Positions 1 to 11,373 of a stretch of 64,000 nucleotides of DNA are shown here, in pieces. The notes under the pieces were generated by a model, which was given only the letters and a program-made list of their open reading frames with translations, did no database searches and was not told the DNA's origin. Position numbers and translations under genes: made by a program. This stretch comes from Sequoia sempervirens (lineage: Eukaryota; Streptophyta; Pinopsida; Cupressales; Cupressaceae): positions 567,017,742 to 567,081,741 of the forward strand of contig VDFB02193867.1 of NCBI GenBank assembly GCA_007258455.2. Reading direction: 5' to 3'. The number at the start of each line of letters is the position of its first letter. The stretch's first letter is position 1.

Positions 1-671
1 GGTCTTTGCAAAGCTGTTCGTGAATGATTTCCCTATCTGAACTCTGCTTAGAACTTGACCCTTCGCAGGATCTTCTTACCCGCATCTTGGATCTCGCACA
101 AATTATATAATAAAAATTTTTGAAGGACTGTACTATGGTTGTTATGACACCCTAGTGAGTGAAAAATCTTAAGTCTACTCCAGTGACCACTGCAGTCTCA
201 AACCCATTGTAGGCTTCAATGCTTACCCGGTCGAACTAAATGGCAAAAAAAAAGTGAAATATCAAAGCAAAAAAGAGAAAAGAAACTCTAAAAAAGGAAA
301 TGAATGACCATATGGGTGTTCAGGTAACTCTACTGGGGCTATGGACGCCCGGCCGACAGTAGAGCAATATCCATGAGATTGTGGCGACAACTCCGCCGGG
401 GCTATGGACGCCTGACTGGCAGCGGGGCAATGTCCAGGTTACTTTTGGTGTTAGGCAACTTATGTAGCTCACTCGGTTGAAGTGATAACCTTGGTTACTA
501 TCCCTAGGAAAGGAATGAACTCACTTCACACACACTTCTGAGATGCCATGTAAGCTGACCCAATTAAGGATCTCATTCTCCCGGATTCATCCTTGGAAGC
601 CGCTCTTGGTCTGCAAAACTAGAGATTCGGGGTCTTGAATGAATATTTATCCCTAGAACGCTCCGGAGCAT
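1..671 (-). other. Internal leader of a minus-strand Ty3-like element
   Basis: No open frame of interest is seen. The assignment rests on the primer-binding site at 672-689, which places the 5' LTR to the right and the internal region to the left, running out of the window. The stretch holds a 43-bp direct repeat (331-373 and 394-436) around GGGGCTATGGACGCC. The rest is unremarkable leader sequence. Confidence 0.45.
331..436. repeat. Pair of 43-bp direct repeats
   Basis: Units at 331-373 and 394-436 share GGGGCTATGGACGCC and the ending GCAAT(A/G)TCCA and are separated by 20 bp. The spacer contains TGGCGACAACTCC, which resembles the nearby primer-binding site. This may be a duplication within a retroelement leader; no function is visible. 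Confidence 0.7.
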
Positions 672-689
672 TCTCCAGCGGAGTCGCCA
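672..689 (-). other. Primer-binding site of a minus-strand Ty3-like element
   Basis: Read on the minus strand it is TGGCGACTCCGCTGGAGA, the complement of a tRNA 3' end with terminal CCA. It starts two bases inside the LTR end (ACA at 694-692). The same PBS type recurs at 55143-55160 with C-to-T changes. I have not matched it to a specific tRNA. Confidence 0.6.
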
Positions 690-691
690 TT

Positions 692-2740
692 TGTTGTGCC
701 CTTAGCACACATGCCCCGTTTGGAACGGGGACCCTCTTTTCTTTCGCCTTGTCAGGTCTTTTGGGGTTTGCCTCGTTTTACGTGCCCCTCTTTTTTTTGA
801 TGATCTGCATGGTCAATGTTGCTCCAAGGTTTCATCATAAATCGACCATGCCTTCGCTTTTGGGTTTTTGCTGCCCTTTGAGGGCCTCGGGGGTCACTTC
901 GGCATTTTGGCTCTAGACGGCCCTGGGCCCCTCCAGGCTCGGGCCTCTGGGGTTCCCTTATCGGGCTTCCCCTTTGCGTTCACCACCCTTTGTGGCATTC
1001 CCCAGGCGTCTTTCCGCCCCTCGGGGCCCGCCCTGCCATCTTCCATTCAAACTTCATCAGAGATTTCCTGGGCGGCGTCTGCCCCTTCGGCCCCGGTCCC
1101 CGGAAGTCTATGTCCGGACTTCCATCCCGGGATCGCTGTCGGCGACAGTGGCTCTCCAGCGACCGCCCACCCCTCGGGCCCCGGGATGTTGCTCGTTGCC
1201 GCCGTCACCCCATGCGGCGCGAATCTCTCAGCGACAAACCCCTCGCGGCTTCCCGGCCTGCAGGACCTGGGTCTATATTCGCTATGGCCGTTCGAAGTTG
1301 TCACAAAATCAAATGGCAGCTGTCTCTCCTTGTCTTTTCTGTCGTCGGGTCCCGAGGTCTCCGCCCTCGCTCCTGACTCAATTTTAAATTTCACCAACTT
1401 TTGGCGCATCCGTACCTGTAATTAATGAGTGCATTAATGGCGCCTAGGGTATATAATGTCTAGCCCGTGAAAGTCATTATCACAATCCGAGTTGAAGCGA
1501 ATTGTAGAGCCAAGCATTCAGAGCACATCATGATCGATAGCGTCATGACCATAGGCATCAACTGCACTCTATCAATCCCCGGTGAATTCCGCGCCTCCCC
1601 GCTTAGCGTTTTTGAGGTAAGTCATCACCATCTGCCCTCCTGTGAATTTTTTGTCATTTTGGGGAATTTTAACTAATTAAATAAATGGTAAAAAATGAAG
1701 CAAATGGAAGAACACCCCGTGGCGCCTCTTACCCATGTTGCCCGTTGCGCGGCCGTTCTTCGCACAGGGCGACTGGCCCCGTCCAGCTCGGTCCCCTCTT
1801 TTGCCGTCCCATTTCGGGGCATGGTATCATGCCGACGGGGGTTCTACTCGCTGGGCCCGGGTCGTTGGGATTCTGTCCCTGGAATGCCTTTCGCGTTTCA
1901 CTGTGCCAAACTTCCTAAGCCACCCTGCCTCATGATTGTCAGACCCCGATCTCACCTTGACCAATTGAATTGAAACCAAGTTGTCCTCCTTTTGTGTGCT
2001 CGGGCCCTGGACATCGGGGCTCTGTGGCCGTTTTTCCACCATTTGGCCAGACGGGGCCTCCGCGGTGAAGTCCCATCTGCCGCCCACCCTCCGGGTCCCG
2101 GGCTTCCCTTGGGCGTCTGAATGTAGCCTAAACTTTGCCCTGCCCCAGGACCCTTCGGGCCCGGCCTTCCTGAGTTCCATCTCTGGAACTCTGTGATGGT
2201 TCTGCCGTCATCCATGGCAAAACCCTGCCGGCTGCCCGACCTTCGGGCCCCGGGGATCCCTTCGCTATCGCCGTCACCCGATCAATGTCGAAACCTCACA
2301 GCAGCTGTCATCTCCCATCTTTCTGGCCGCTGGGTCCTGGAGTCCCTTCCGCCGCCGTCGTTCAAATCCACGCAGAATTCATAAGGCGGCCATCACCCCG
2401 CGTCACCCTGCCTCCTGGGCCCCGGTCTGCCCTTCGCCGCCGCCGATCGAACCATTGCTGAAAATGTCATGGCGGCCGAAGCGCTGTGTCCTCCCGGCCT
2501 CCAGGCCCCAGAGCTCCGAATGCCGCCTGGCCTAAATTTCATACCAATCACGTTGGCCATCCTTTCACCGCCCAGACCCCACACCTCGGACTTCTGTCGC
2601 CAGACTTCCGTCTGCCGTCCGCCGTTGCCGGCTGCCTTCTCCCACTAGCTTCCCGGCCTGAAATCTCCGGTGCCCATTTGATCCACCCAAACAAGCTCAA
2701 AACCAAAATCTAACTTCAACCCACTTCCTAAATCATGTTG
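692..2740 (-). mobile_element. GC-rich candidate 5' LTR, right edge unresolved
   Basis: The minus-strand LTR end GGGCACAACA abuts the PBS, so an LTR must start at 692 and run right. The region is strikingly GC-rich (repeated GGGCCC and CGGCC runs from about 900 to 2740) next to AT-rich flanks. Long open frames occur in several overlapping frames on both strands, which is what high GC gives by chance, so I do not call genes here. I could not find the right terminus or a partner LTR. Part of the stretch may instead be the intron or upstream region of the frame at 3017. Confidence 0.35.
1450..1456. promoter_or_regulatory. TATA-box candidate, readable on either strand
   Basis: TATATAAT reads on the plus strand and ATTATATACCC on the minus strand. 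In plus orientation it precedes a possible short exon (about 1480-1616) and splice donor for the frame at 3017. In minus orientation it would be the LTR promoter with a long U5. Confidence 0.35.
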
Positions 2741-3011
2741 TTCTCCATCGTGAGCCTCTCAGAACTTTGAAATTTGGCCAAGAAGAGTCTCCAGGAGCTT
2801 TTGGTAGCATTCTCCCTTCCAGTCAGCATTCCTGCCAGGGAAGTCTGGACCTTCGGGCCCGGATTGCCCAAATTCCTTGAAATGAAATTGATAACATCTG
2901 GAAGAAGGATTTATAATGAACTTGATGAATTATTTAAATGATATGCTCAAAATGTGGACTAACATTAACGCGTTTGATGTTTTGTTGTGCTAACTTCGCC
3001 TTTGCGTGCAG
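1617..3011 (+). other. Possible 5'-leader intron of the frame at 3017
   Basis: A consensus donor GAG|GTAAGT lies at 1614-1622. A branch-like CTAAC (2990-2994) and pyrimidine-rich acceptor TTTGCGTGCAG end at 3011, six bases before the ATG at 3017. Plant introns are normally AU-rich while this one is mostly GC-rich, so the call is weak. Confidence 0.25.
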
Positions 3012-3016
3012 AATAT

Positions 3017-6000
3017 ATGGAATCAGCTACAGGAACTTCAGGGGCCTCAGCCGAAAAGGACAAAGGCAAGAAATTCGGAAGAGCCGCTCGGGGGAAAGAA
3101 GATAAGGATGAGATGAAATTTTAGTTTTAGGGTGAGCCGCTCCAGTCAAAGGTCTCAATAGACTGGAAAGAGATCTTGGATACCAACATCGGCCAAGTGG
3201 ACATTGATGAGTTCACTCAGAGGGTCAAGGTCGACCCTAAAACAAAGAATGCCAGATTAATACGCCAAAGCGGAATCACCAAGGCTGTCAGCTTCCCTCC
3301 CTCTTTGGTGGCACCTGAACTAGTGATGGCTTGCCAGGAGGCCTATCAAGCGGACACCAAGACAATCATCGACAAGGAGGGGAACATCCTCGCCGACATG
3401 TCTCCAGAAGGAATCACAAAGATATTTCACAAACCCACATTCCCACATATGGAGGTCCCCACTTTGGAGCAGTGTCAGGCGACGTGGGATGCCAATCCAT
3501 TGGGCTGCAAGAAATCAATTAACCTTTACTGGCTTAAGGAGAAATGGGGCAGTGCAGCAAAAGTTCCCCAAGAGCTGTTCCGCAGTGACTTCCAGGAAGA
3601 CTATCATGACTTGGTGACCATGTTGAGCAAGGTCATGGGTCTCCTGGTAGCCGCCTACTTCCAAGAGTGGATGGCATATTACATAGAGAAAATCCTGCGA
3701 GTAAATGAGGACGTGAACACCAAGACCTCATTCGACTAGGGAGGCATCATTAGTAACTGCTTCCATGAACAATTCATCAATGTCAAGAAGAGCTCAAAGT
3801 TCTATATGACCTCCTACCTAGTATACTCCCTGGTAGGCCAAAAATAATATGGTGGATTATCTATGGCACCAGATCAGGGGCATAGGCGAGGGCTCAAGCC
3901 GTTCGACAAGTACCCTCAGCTCCAGTACCGCAACTTCAAGAAGGAGTATTGCCGGGTCAATGACGCCTTTACTAGCCACATCATCAGGTTGATCACCGGG
4001 GACTTCGAAAGAAGGGTCTCCCACAGCGCCAGGGAACTCTTGAAGGAATATGCCTTCTTATATATCCAGTTTCCCAAGTTCACCTACATCCGTGCCCAGG
4101 GATTCACGGAATGGCCAAACAAGTTGCCAAGATACCCTAACGACAGGATCATTCTCCTAGAGCTTTCCCGGTAGCTCCAACACATTCAGACAGTCTTTAA
4201 CAACAAGCACGTAGCAGGGATCCCTTATCCCATGACCCTCGGCCAGGGCCTATATCGATTGCAGACATCTTAGTGCACCGACAACTCTGAGAAAGAGCTT
4301 AAGGAATACCATTTTGACTGGTACACGGCCTGCCCGCAGATGGATCCACACGGCCATGTCAAAAAGGTGTTGGGGCTGGCTTATGCTCACTAATACCACG
4401 TTGAAGACTTATGGGTAGATTGCAAAGATGACAAGGAGGTCTGCGCAAGACACTACATGCGCATGACTGTATAATTCTTAAGAAGAGTGCGACTGTTCCA
4501 GGTGTTGGACCAACTCGAGGAAGACGAGTCTACAATGGTGCACCCAAGGTACCCTGCGGTTGCCAACCTGGCAATCCCCTCCATTGACTGGGATGAACAA
4601 GAGGTCAATGACCTAGATACCATCACCCAGTCGATTATAGCTCGCACTAAGGAGTGGGTCGATGGGCGAGTGGTGCAACTAAAGCAACAAGGGGTGGTCC
4701 TTACATATGAGGCGCTCAAAAGCGAGCCAAGCACAACGGACGTCGTTGCCGCCTCTACATCAGCTGGTGAGACTTCCAAGTCTCCCCCCATCACCAGGTC
4801 CCAAAAGAGGAAAGGAACAGAGACGGTGCAGTCTGCAAACCCCAAGGAGCAAGCAAAGAAAGACACGGGAGGCTCATCTCCCAAGAGGCTCAAGAAAACA
4901 GTGACTACAATAGAAGCGTAGCCTCCCTTGCTTCTCCCTCCCCCTCCTGGTGCGCTGCCCGCCTCTCAGACCGCAATCGCCTCGTCTCTGTAGGTGGTGG
5001 ACATTTCTGTCCATCTTGCCTCTTCACCCCCGGCCGGATCAATAATTAACGTCAACTCCTCTTCTGGCATGATCACTTCTCCTTCCTCTACCACAATGTC
5101 ACCCATCACATCCCTCCCACTGGCAACAATAGCGTCGCCTGTCCCCCTTTCAACCATACATGAGGCTATCATGTGGCATCTACAGAGTCTTCCCCCTGAG
5201 CTCTCGCAACTCCTAATGGACCCCGCATTCCAAGTAGCCCTCGCCCAAGCCCTCGCAACTGCTCAGCCTTCACAATGGCCAACAGGGCCGCCGGCGATGG
5301 AAGCCACAATACAAATATCAAAAGAGTGGGAAGAGCGAGAGTAGGAAGCCTCAAGGTCAATAGAGGAAGAAGCTGATGAATATCATGAGCACCCCGAGCA
5401 CGAGCATCGAACCATCGACAAGGTGGTCTATGAGGGGGAAGAAATAGACTCTTCCAAGAGCGGAGATGAAGAAGATGGCTCGGGTGACAAGGAGATCATC
5501 CAGGCATTCGATGAGGACCTTGAGGAGGAGTTGGCTCAGCAGCCAAAGGATGTTGGGGAGGAGGCAGAACAACCACCACATAGTGAAGAGGGACAGCCGC
5601 CGGAGGTGCAGCCGCTAAAGGATGTGTCTGAGGCCGAGGCCCATATCGTGAAGAGCCCCGGGGCCAAGGCTGCTGAAGAGAAGAAGGGAGAGGAGGTAGC
5701 AAAAGAAGAAGATCCCACCTGGGTCTTATCCACCAAGCTGCCCGTCAGGCACCTCGTATTCGTTCAAGACTCCGACGAGGAGGAGGACGCTTCTAAAGAA
5801 AAGGAGGAGCCCCAAAAGGGGAAGGAAGCAAAAATCTTGTCTCTCACTGAGAGAGGTGAGGGCAGCGATGATACACCCAAAGAAAAATCCACCATGCCCG
5901 ATTGGTTGGAGAAACAGCTGGAGAAGGCTACCCCAGTACTGAAGGACCTGAGGGCGAGGTTGGAGACCATCTTGGCTAGATCCCTGGCCATAACAAAGAA

Positions 6001-7075
6001 GGAGAAGAAGCCTAAGGTCCATTCTAAGATAACCATGGATGCTTCCAGCTCCCGAGTGGCGCAAGTTGCCACACCTACAGTTGGCCAGACCGGGGTGAGC
6101 TACAGTGTCTCCACGATTGACCTAGGGACGGCAACCAAAGAACAAAAGGTCAAACATTTAGAAGAGTTAGTGGCCACGGTGGTGCATCTGATCAAGCAAG
6201 ACAAGGTCACCAAGGATGAACTCAAAGCACAGGTTGCTGCCTTAACGGACTATATCCAGCAGTGGTCCTCATTGGACGACCTGCCCACCACCTCCACGGC
6301 TGCACCGCAGTTGCTCTCCAAGGAGTAGATTGACAAGATGGAGAGGAGGAAGAACTTAAAGAAAACAACTGAGAATTGGTTCCAACAGGTCATAAGCATT
6401 GGAAACATGGGAATTCGCATGGTTGTGCGGACAACCAATAAGTTCTTGGACCTGATCCAGTCCTTGGAAAGCAGGAGGAGGCTTTGCACCAATTTCCCTA
6501 CAACGTACGACTCCACCTTCCGAAGAATTGAAGCCATCCTTTAGATGCCGGAAAGTACATGGGAGGAGAAGCTAGAACTGAAAATAGAGGATCATTGGCT
6601 AGTGGATATGTGGTGCAGAGACCTCATCAACCAAAAGGAGAGGATGGAGCAGATCTTGAACAAGGTAGATCTAGATATAGAGTGGATCAAGGAAATCCGG
6701 GCAGAATGCGTTGAGTACCACAAATTGATGACGGGCTATGATATGCCCACAGTGCAAATGGACACCGAAAAGATCAAGCCGTACTTTGAAAAGAAGATGA
6801 AGGACGGGACAGTTGGAGAAATCACCACATAATTCCTGAGTTTTGCTACCCGCGCCCTCGATCGATCAGAGTTATTCAGGGATCAAGGCTCGAAGTATGA
6901 CAAGGATTGGAAGCGGCTGGAAGAGAATGCCAAGGAATGGAGCTATCAGGCGTTAAGGTGTGAGGTCCTCAAGATCGACAAGCTCCAAGCGGTCATCCTC
7001 AAGTACATAAAGCATGTAGCCTCTAAGGAGCAAGAGGACAGCCTAGCCAAGGAAGAAGACCTCCCTGAAGAGTAG
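3017..7075 (+). pseudogene. Single 1,353-codon frame broken by 14 TAG/TAA stops, unrecognised retroelement-type protein
   Basis: From the ATG at 3017 to the TAG at 7073-7075 every coding-looking segment is in one frame with no frameshift. Internal stops are TAG at 3122, 3128, 3737, 4172, 4271, 4919, 4991, 5342, 6326 and 6542, and TAA at 3845, 4391, 4472 and 6830. There is no TGA. Visible parts are a globular N-terminal half (codons about 50-480; aromatic-rich, with FYMTSYLVYSLVG), a basic NLS-like stretch around codons 593-630 (TRSQKRK and SPKRLKK), Pro/Ser-rich and then highly acidic Glu/Lys low complexity (about 800-930), and a charged helical, probably coiled-coil C terminus (about 1030-1350). 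I recognise no gag, protease, RT or integrase. A polypurine tract and LTR-like sequence follow at once, so this is probably the accessory or sole frame of an LTR element. A captured host gene is possible. Confidence 0.7.
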
Positions 7076-7140
7076 CTACAGCCAAGAGGATAGCAATCAG
7101 CTACAGGACAAAAGAGCAATAGTGTCATCCACTAGATGAC

Positions 7141-7162
7141 AAAATAGGGAAGGGACAAAAGA
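7141..7162 (+). other. Polypurine tract before candidate 3' LTR
   Basis: AAAATAGGGAAGGGACAAAAGA directly precedes TGTTTTAAAATTG, the expected arrangement of plus-strand primer and LTR start. It lies 65 bp past the final stop of the 3017-7075 frame. Confidence 0.6.
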
Positions 7163-8050
7163 TGTTTTAAAATTGTAAATCTATTTGGGGGTAGGTGGAA
7201 CCCTATTTTGTAATGAATCTTGGCCACACAATTGTAATGAATCTTGGCCATTCATTTAACTTTTGGAAAACTATAAATAGAGCACTCCCCTCATTTGCAA
7301 AAGTGAGAGTTGAGTTGTTGTAAATGCATGCTGCAAAAATTTATAAGAAATAACATTGAATTGATGTATTTCCTTGATTTCTCTCATGTCATTTGATTCA
7401 TTTCTCCAATTTCAAATGTTTAGCTTAGATCTCTTTGTTGTTTAGTTAGCTGTTCATGTTATTTGGGTAAATCTTAGGAATGCTCTTGGCTGATTGTGAG
7501 AATTCCTGCTTTGTTGATGATCCCTTAGTCCATACTTTTTGCTGTTTGCTGAAGGTAGACAGCTGTGCAAAGTTGTCCTTGACTTGATTTAAAGTTGCCC
7601 CAAACATTCATCTTTAATTCATGCATGTAGGTGTTGGATGAAGGATGAAATATCTACAGCCCTTAGAAGATAGCACAATTCCCATGATACTGTGAAATTC
7701 CTGGTTAAGTGAGATATTTTTTTGAGGAATTATCCATTGGAGGAACTCCATTGTCACTATTCATTGCAAGCTTCAGACTTAGGAACTTTTCCTTCCCTTC
7801 GCTCTTTTTCACTTTTTTAGAAATTGAACAATACCAAGGTTCATTGCACATTACAAAGCCAAATCTAATAACTAGATGGAGTCCAAGACTGCTATTTGAA
7901 CCTACAGCCTATGCATATCAGCTTCCTATCTTAAGGACTCCTTTTCAAAGATCCAACTTCATGCTTTGTGTCCACACTTTGTATCTTCCGTAAGGCTGCC
8001 TTGTGATTCCAACAAATCACATCAAACTACTAAGGTATCTAAGCACTGTC
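7163..8050 (+). mobile_element. Candidate 3' LTR (right edge unresolved)
   Basis: It begins with TG after a polypurine tract and contains a TATA box at 7272-7280 (TATAAATAG), followed by the R-like stretch AGCACTCCCCTCATTTGC. No matching 5' LTR is in the window, so the right end is a guess; sequence to about 8160 has no other recognisable content. Confidence 0.45.
7272..7280 (+). promoter_or_regulatory. TATA box in candidate LTR
   Basis: TATAAATAG about 110 bp into the LTR-like sequence is the likely promoter core of that LTR. Confidence 0.55.
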
Positions 8051-8179
8051 ATGACCTGACACCCGAAAGACCTTGGGATAGTGTTCTGCAACTCGATTGT
8101 GGGAGATTGTCTTTCAAGAGAGGTAGTGCACCTACGCACTGCTTGTGTTGAGAAGTGCATAAAAACACCATCAACAAGA

Positions 8180-8970
8180 CCTAAGAGATATAGGGGGAGA
8201 TATTTTTCTAGGTATGGTGGGAGAGAAAGAACTGTTAGAGGGGTGTTAGGAAGGATAGAAGGTGGGATAGACTTGAGAGAGAGTTCTCTAGCTAGGGTGG
8301 GAGAGAGAGAGAGATGTTAGAGAGAGGGAGGGATAGAGAGGGATGGATGAAAGGATGTAGAGAGAGATATCTAGGTAGGGTGGGAGGGAGCATCCTAAGA
8401 GAGAGAAGATGGAGTGAGAGAGAAAGGGAACTATATAGGTAGGGTGGGAGGAGAACTAGATAGAGAGAGGGAGTTATGTAGGTAGGGTGGAGGGAGCATC
8501 CTAAGACATAGAGATGAGGGAGTGAGAGAGATGGAGCTATCTAGGTAGAGTGGGAGAGAGAGAGAGGTAGGGGGAGGGAAGAGAGACCTAAGAGAGAGAG
8601 GGGGTAGGAGGAATTAAGGGAAAAATAGACATAAGAGAGAGTTATTTAGGTAGGGTGGGTGGGAGAGACTTGAGAGAGAGATAGGGAGGGAGTCTAAGGG
8701 ATAGAGGGAGGGAGAGAATGAGATATAGAGAGGGGCTGGGAGGGATGGAGGGAGTGAGAGACTGAGAGAGTGAGGGATGGAGGGAGGGAGGGACAAAGAG
8801 AATAGGAGGGAGGGAGTGGGGATGAAGAGATAGAGAGAGAGAGGGACAAAGGGATAGAAAGAGATGGGGGAGGGATGAAGGGATAGAGAGAGAGGGATGG
8901 AGGGACAAAGGGAGGTAAACAACTAAGAGAGAGATGGAGGGATGAATCGAGAGAGTGGGAGAGACCATAA
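8180..8970. repeat. Polypurine GA-rich degenerate minisatellite
   Basis: About 790 bp is nearly pure A/G on the plus strand, built from GAGAGA runs mixed with a recurring TAGGTAGGGTGGGAG-type unit (for example near 8369, 8437, 8478, 8539 and 8646). The Ser/Pro/Leu-rich frames on the minus strand are artefacts of this composition. Confidence 0.85.
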
Positions 8971-8974
8971 TACC

Positions 8975-9205
8975 TAGATAACTCTCTCTCTCTCTCTCGC
9001 TCTCTCACTCTATATATATTATAATATAGTATATATAATATATATTATATATATACTAGATATATAGTATATAGTATATAATAGATTTAATATATAGTAT
9101 ATAATAAATAATATATATAATATACAATATATAATATACAATATATAATATATAATATATAATATACATATTATATAATATATTATGTAATATTAACATA
9201 TACTA
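8975..9205. repeat. (CT)n microsatellite followed by AT-rich (TATA)n tract
   Basis: A short CT run (about 8982-9008) is followed by about 190 bp of almost pure A/T with repeated ATATAATATA motifs. The CT run is complementary to the GA tract just upstream. Confidence 0.85.
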
Positions 9206-9905
9206 TATTTATTTAAGAAACTAAAATAAATGGATTTCAATTGGATATATGTTTCCTTCCACATAAACACCAACCTTTCTCACCCTATGCATGGAATTGA
9301 TAATTAAACTCTGTTTAGAATGGATATTTGTTCTAAACAGATATCTATTTTGGGGATTATATAAAAATAAAATGGGGACTATTTTGAGTATTCCAATGAT
9401 CCCCACATTCTCTCTATTTTATGAAATCTCATGAATGCTATATAATATAGACAAAAAATATTTTGGTACATTCTTTTACATAATTTTCTACTTAACAATC
9501 ATTTATGTGTAATTTTTTGTTTGTATAACGAGGAGTACCAATCTTCGTAAGGGAAAAGGTAAGAGAAAACTCACAATCGAGCAAATTGAAGCATATAAAG
9601 AAAATGATAGAGAAATAAATAAGATGAGAAGATAAGGTATGTCAAATACTCAAGGTGAGGCTCCTCCACTCATAAATGTTATTTCAAGAGAAAACAAAAT
9701 AGAATTTGAAAATGTTGAACATCATATAAAAAATTGGAATTGAAAATTTTGAAATGGAAATGAAAAATGTTGATATTGATATTGAAAATGTTGAAATTGG
9801 AAATAAAATTGTTGGAATTGATCTTAAAAATGTTGATAACATTGAAAACATTGAAAATGAAAAAATTGATTACGTTGAAAATTAAACATTTTAATCTTAT
9901 GTATT
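9206..9905. other. Unassigned AT-rich sequence with degenerate GAAAATGTTGA repeats
   Basis: No gene is recognised. From about 9690 to 9890 a short unit (AAAATGTTGA(T/A)ATTGA) recurs imperfectly and reads as Asn/Val/Glu/Ile-rich peptide in one frame; it is probably simple-sequence expansion. Confidence 0.5.
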
Positions 9906-10282
9906 GTTAGTGTAGCAACGGAAATTGTACACCCCACCTTTGAGGAATGGGACACAAGGGTAGGGTTCCTATTTCACACTTGTTACACTCAAGGAAACCT
10001 TAGAGATCTCAGTCCAAAGATAGAAAGGGTGAAAGAGATCTTGCAATAAGGTATCCTAGGGTGTGATTAAAGACAACAAGAGGGTTCACCACCAAGCTAG
10101 GGATTGGAAAGACAAGAAATGTGAATGACATGTGCAAAGTACTATGCAAAACCTAACTAAATGACCTAGGAAATGAAACTGAAATGTAGAATAACAAACT
10201 GAAAATGAACAAAGCTGCACTTGGAAGAATGATGAGGTCAAAAAAACTCCAAAACCTTGAAATTTTTATTTTTAATGCCCAC

Positions 10283-11373
10283 TGGGACTCATACACTATT
10301 CTGGGTGATTTAATCCTAGACTAGGGCTTCTGTGCCAAAACTAGAATTTGAAAGTGGTGAGTCTAAATCTCTTGAAATATGGGAAAAACCTTTTATTGGG
10401 ACTCATATCCCACAAGTGGAATATCACTCCCACTTAGCTTTTTTAGAGGGTTAAGGTGTAAATATGGTCTCAAATATCTACTCTTCATTCCACACTTCGT
10501 TTCCAAATCTGAAACCCTGATTTGTAACCTATATGTGACATTTTGTGAAGATGAAAACCTTGCGACAAATTGATGATTTTTTTTCAACCTTGCAACCTAA
10601 TCTTCAAAGGATCTTCAAGCTCCAAGACACCTAGATGTACAATCACACATGTAGAGAGAGATAAAAACTTGTTAATTGTTAGGAAATAGGGTTTTTCCTT
10701 GGTTAAACCCCATTTAGGTAATTAAACCTTTTGAAGAAATAATGAAATATGAACATGAAACATGAATAATGATACCTTGAATGATTTCTTGAGATGTAAA
10801 TCGACAATCTAACATGAAGTGGCCATGTTGAATGTATATCTCAATCTTGAACTTTGATATGAAACAATGCTTGTAAGTGGATCTTCAATGCTACATCACA
10901 ACACAAGCTCAACAACATTCTTGATGCTTGATGATCTTGAAATGATGATGGATCTTGAATTGCTCCAATAATTGATGAAGAATTATGGCCTTGAATGCCT
11001 TAAATATTCTCTTGAATGCTCTTGTGAAGTCTTGTAAATTCTTGTAATCATAAAATTGCTATTAGGAATTCTCTCTTGAAAGTATTCTAGGTGAAAATGA
11101 GTGAAATAACCTTGTATTTATATTTATTTATGCTGAATTTCCCAAATGACAACACTACAAGCCAACATCAGATATAGGAAGATAAAATCCCACCAAAAAT
11201 TTCATTTAAATTAGGTCCTAACTTGAGTGGGACTCATACAACACAAGTGGCATATGAGTCCTAATGGCTCAAAATTGGGGCACCCACTTCAAGACAAGTC
11301 TTGATTAGTGTGAAATTCAAAATTAGGTCCCAAGACCAAGGTGGAATTCATACGCCCTAGGTGGTGTATGTCC
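10283..11373. repeat. Four variant palindromes in the solo LTR
   Basis: Positions 10283-10318, 10397-10432, 11228-11263 and 11341-11373. The best is 11228-11263, with arms GGACTCATA and TATGAGTCC. Compared with the main family (CATTC/GAATG) the T-A pair next to CAT is swapped to A-T in both arms. Confidence 0.75.
10631..10775 (-). other. Predicted LTR leader intron (solo LTR)
   Basis: Minus-strand donor CAAG|GTATCA and acceptor TACATCTAG|GTG delimit 145 bp with a pyrimidine-rich 3' half. The position corresponds to the intron of E2-E4 LTRs. The ATG found before the donor in those LTRs is ATT here. Confidence 0.45.

Noticed and set aside
635..2713. Several overlapping open frames of 60-185 codons in the GC-rich block
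   Set aside because: They occur in multiple frames on both strands with Pro/Gly/Arg-rich low complexity. High GC makes stops rare, and no domain or start context supports any of them.
3017..7075. Stop-codon reassignment or programmed readthrough of TAG/TAA
   Set aside because: Other decayed genes in the window also carry TGA and frameshifts, and the Gln/Trp pattern is explained by methylcytosine decay; nothing supports a changed code.
8614..9008. Three Ser/Pro/Leu-rich frames over 100 codons on the minus strand
   Set aside because: Translation of the GA/CT simple repeat in all frames; not genes.
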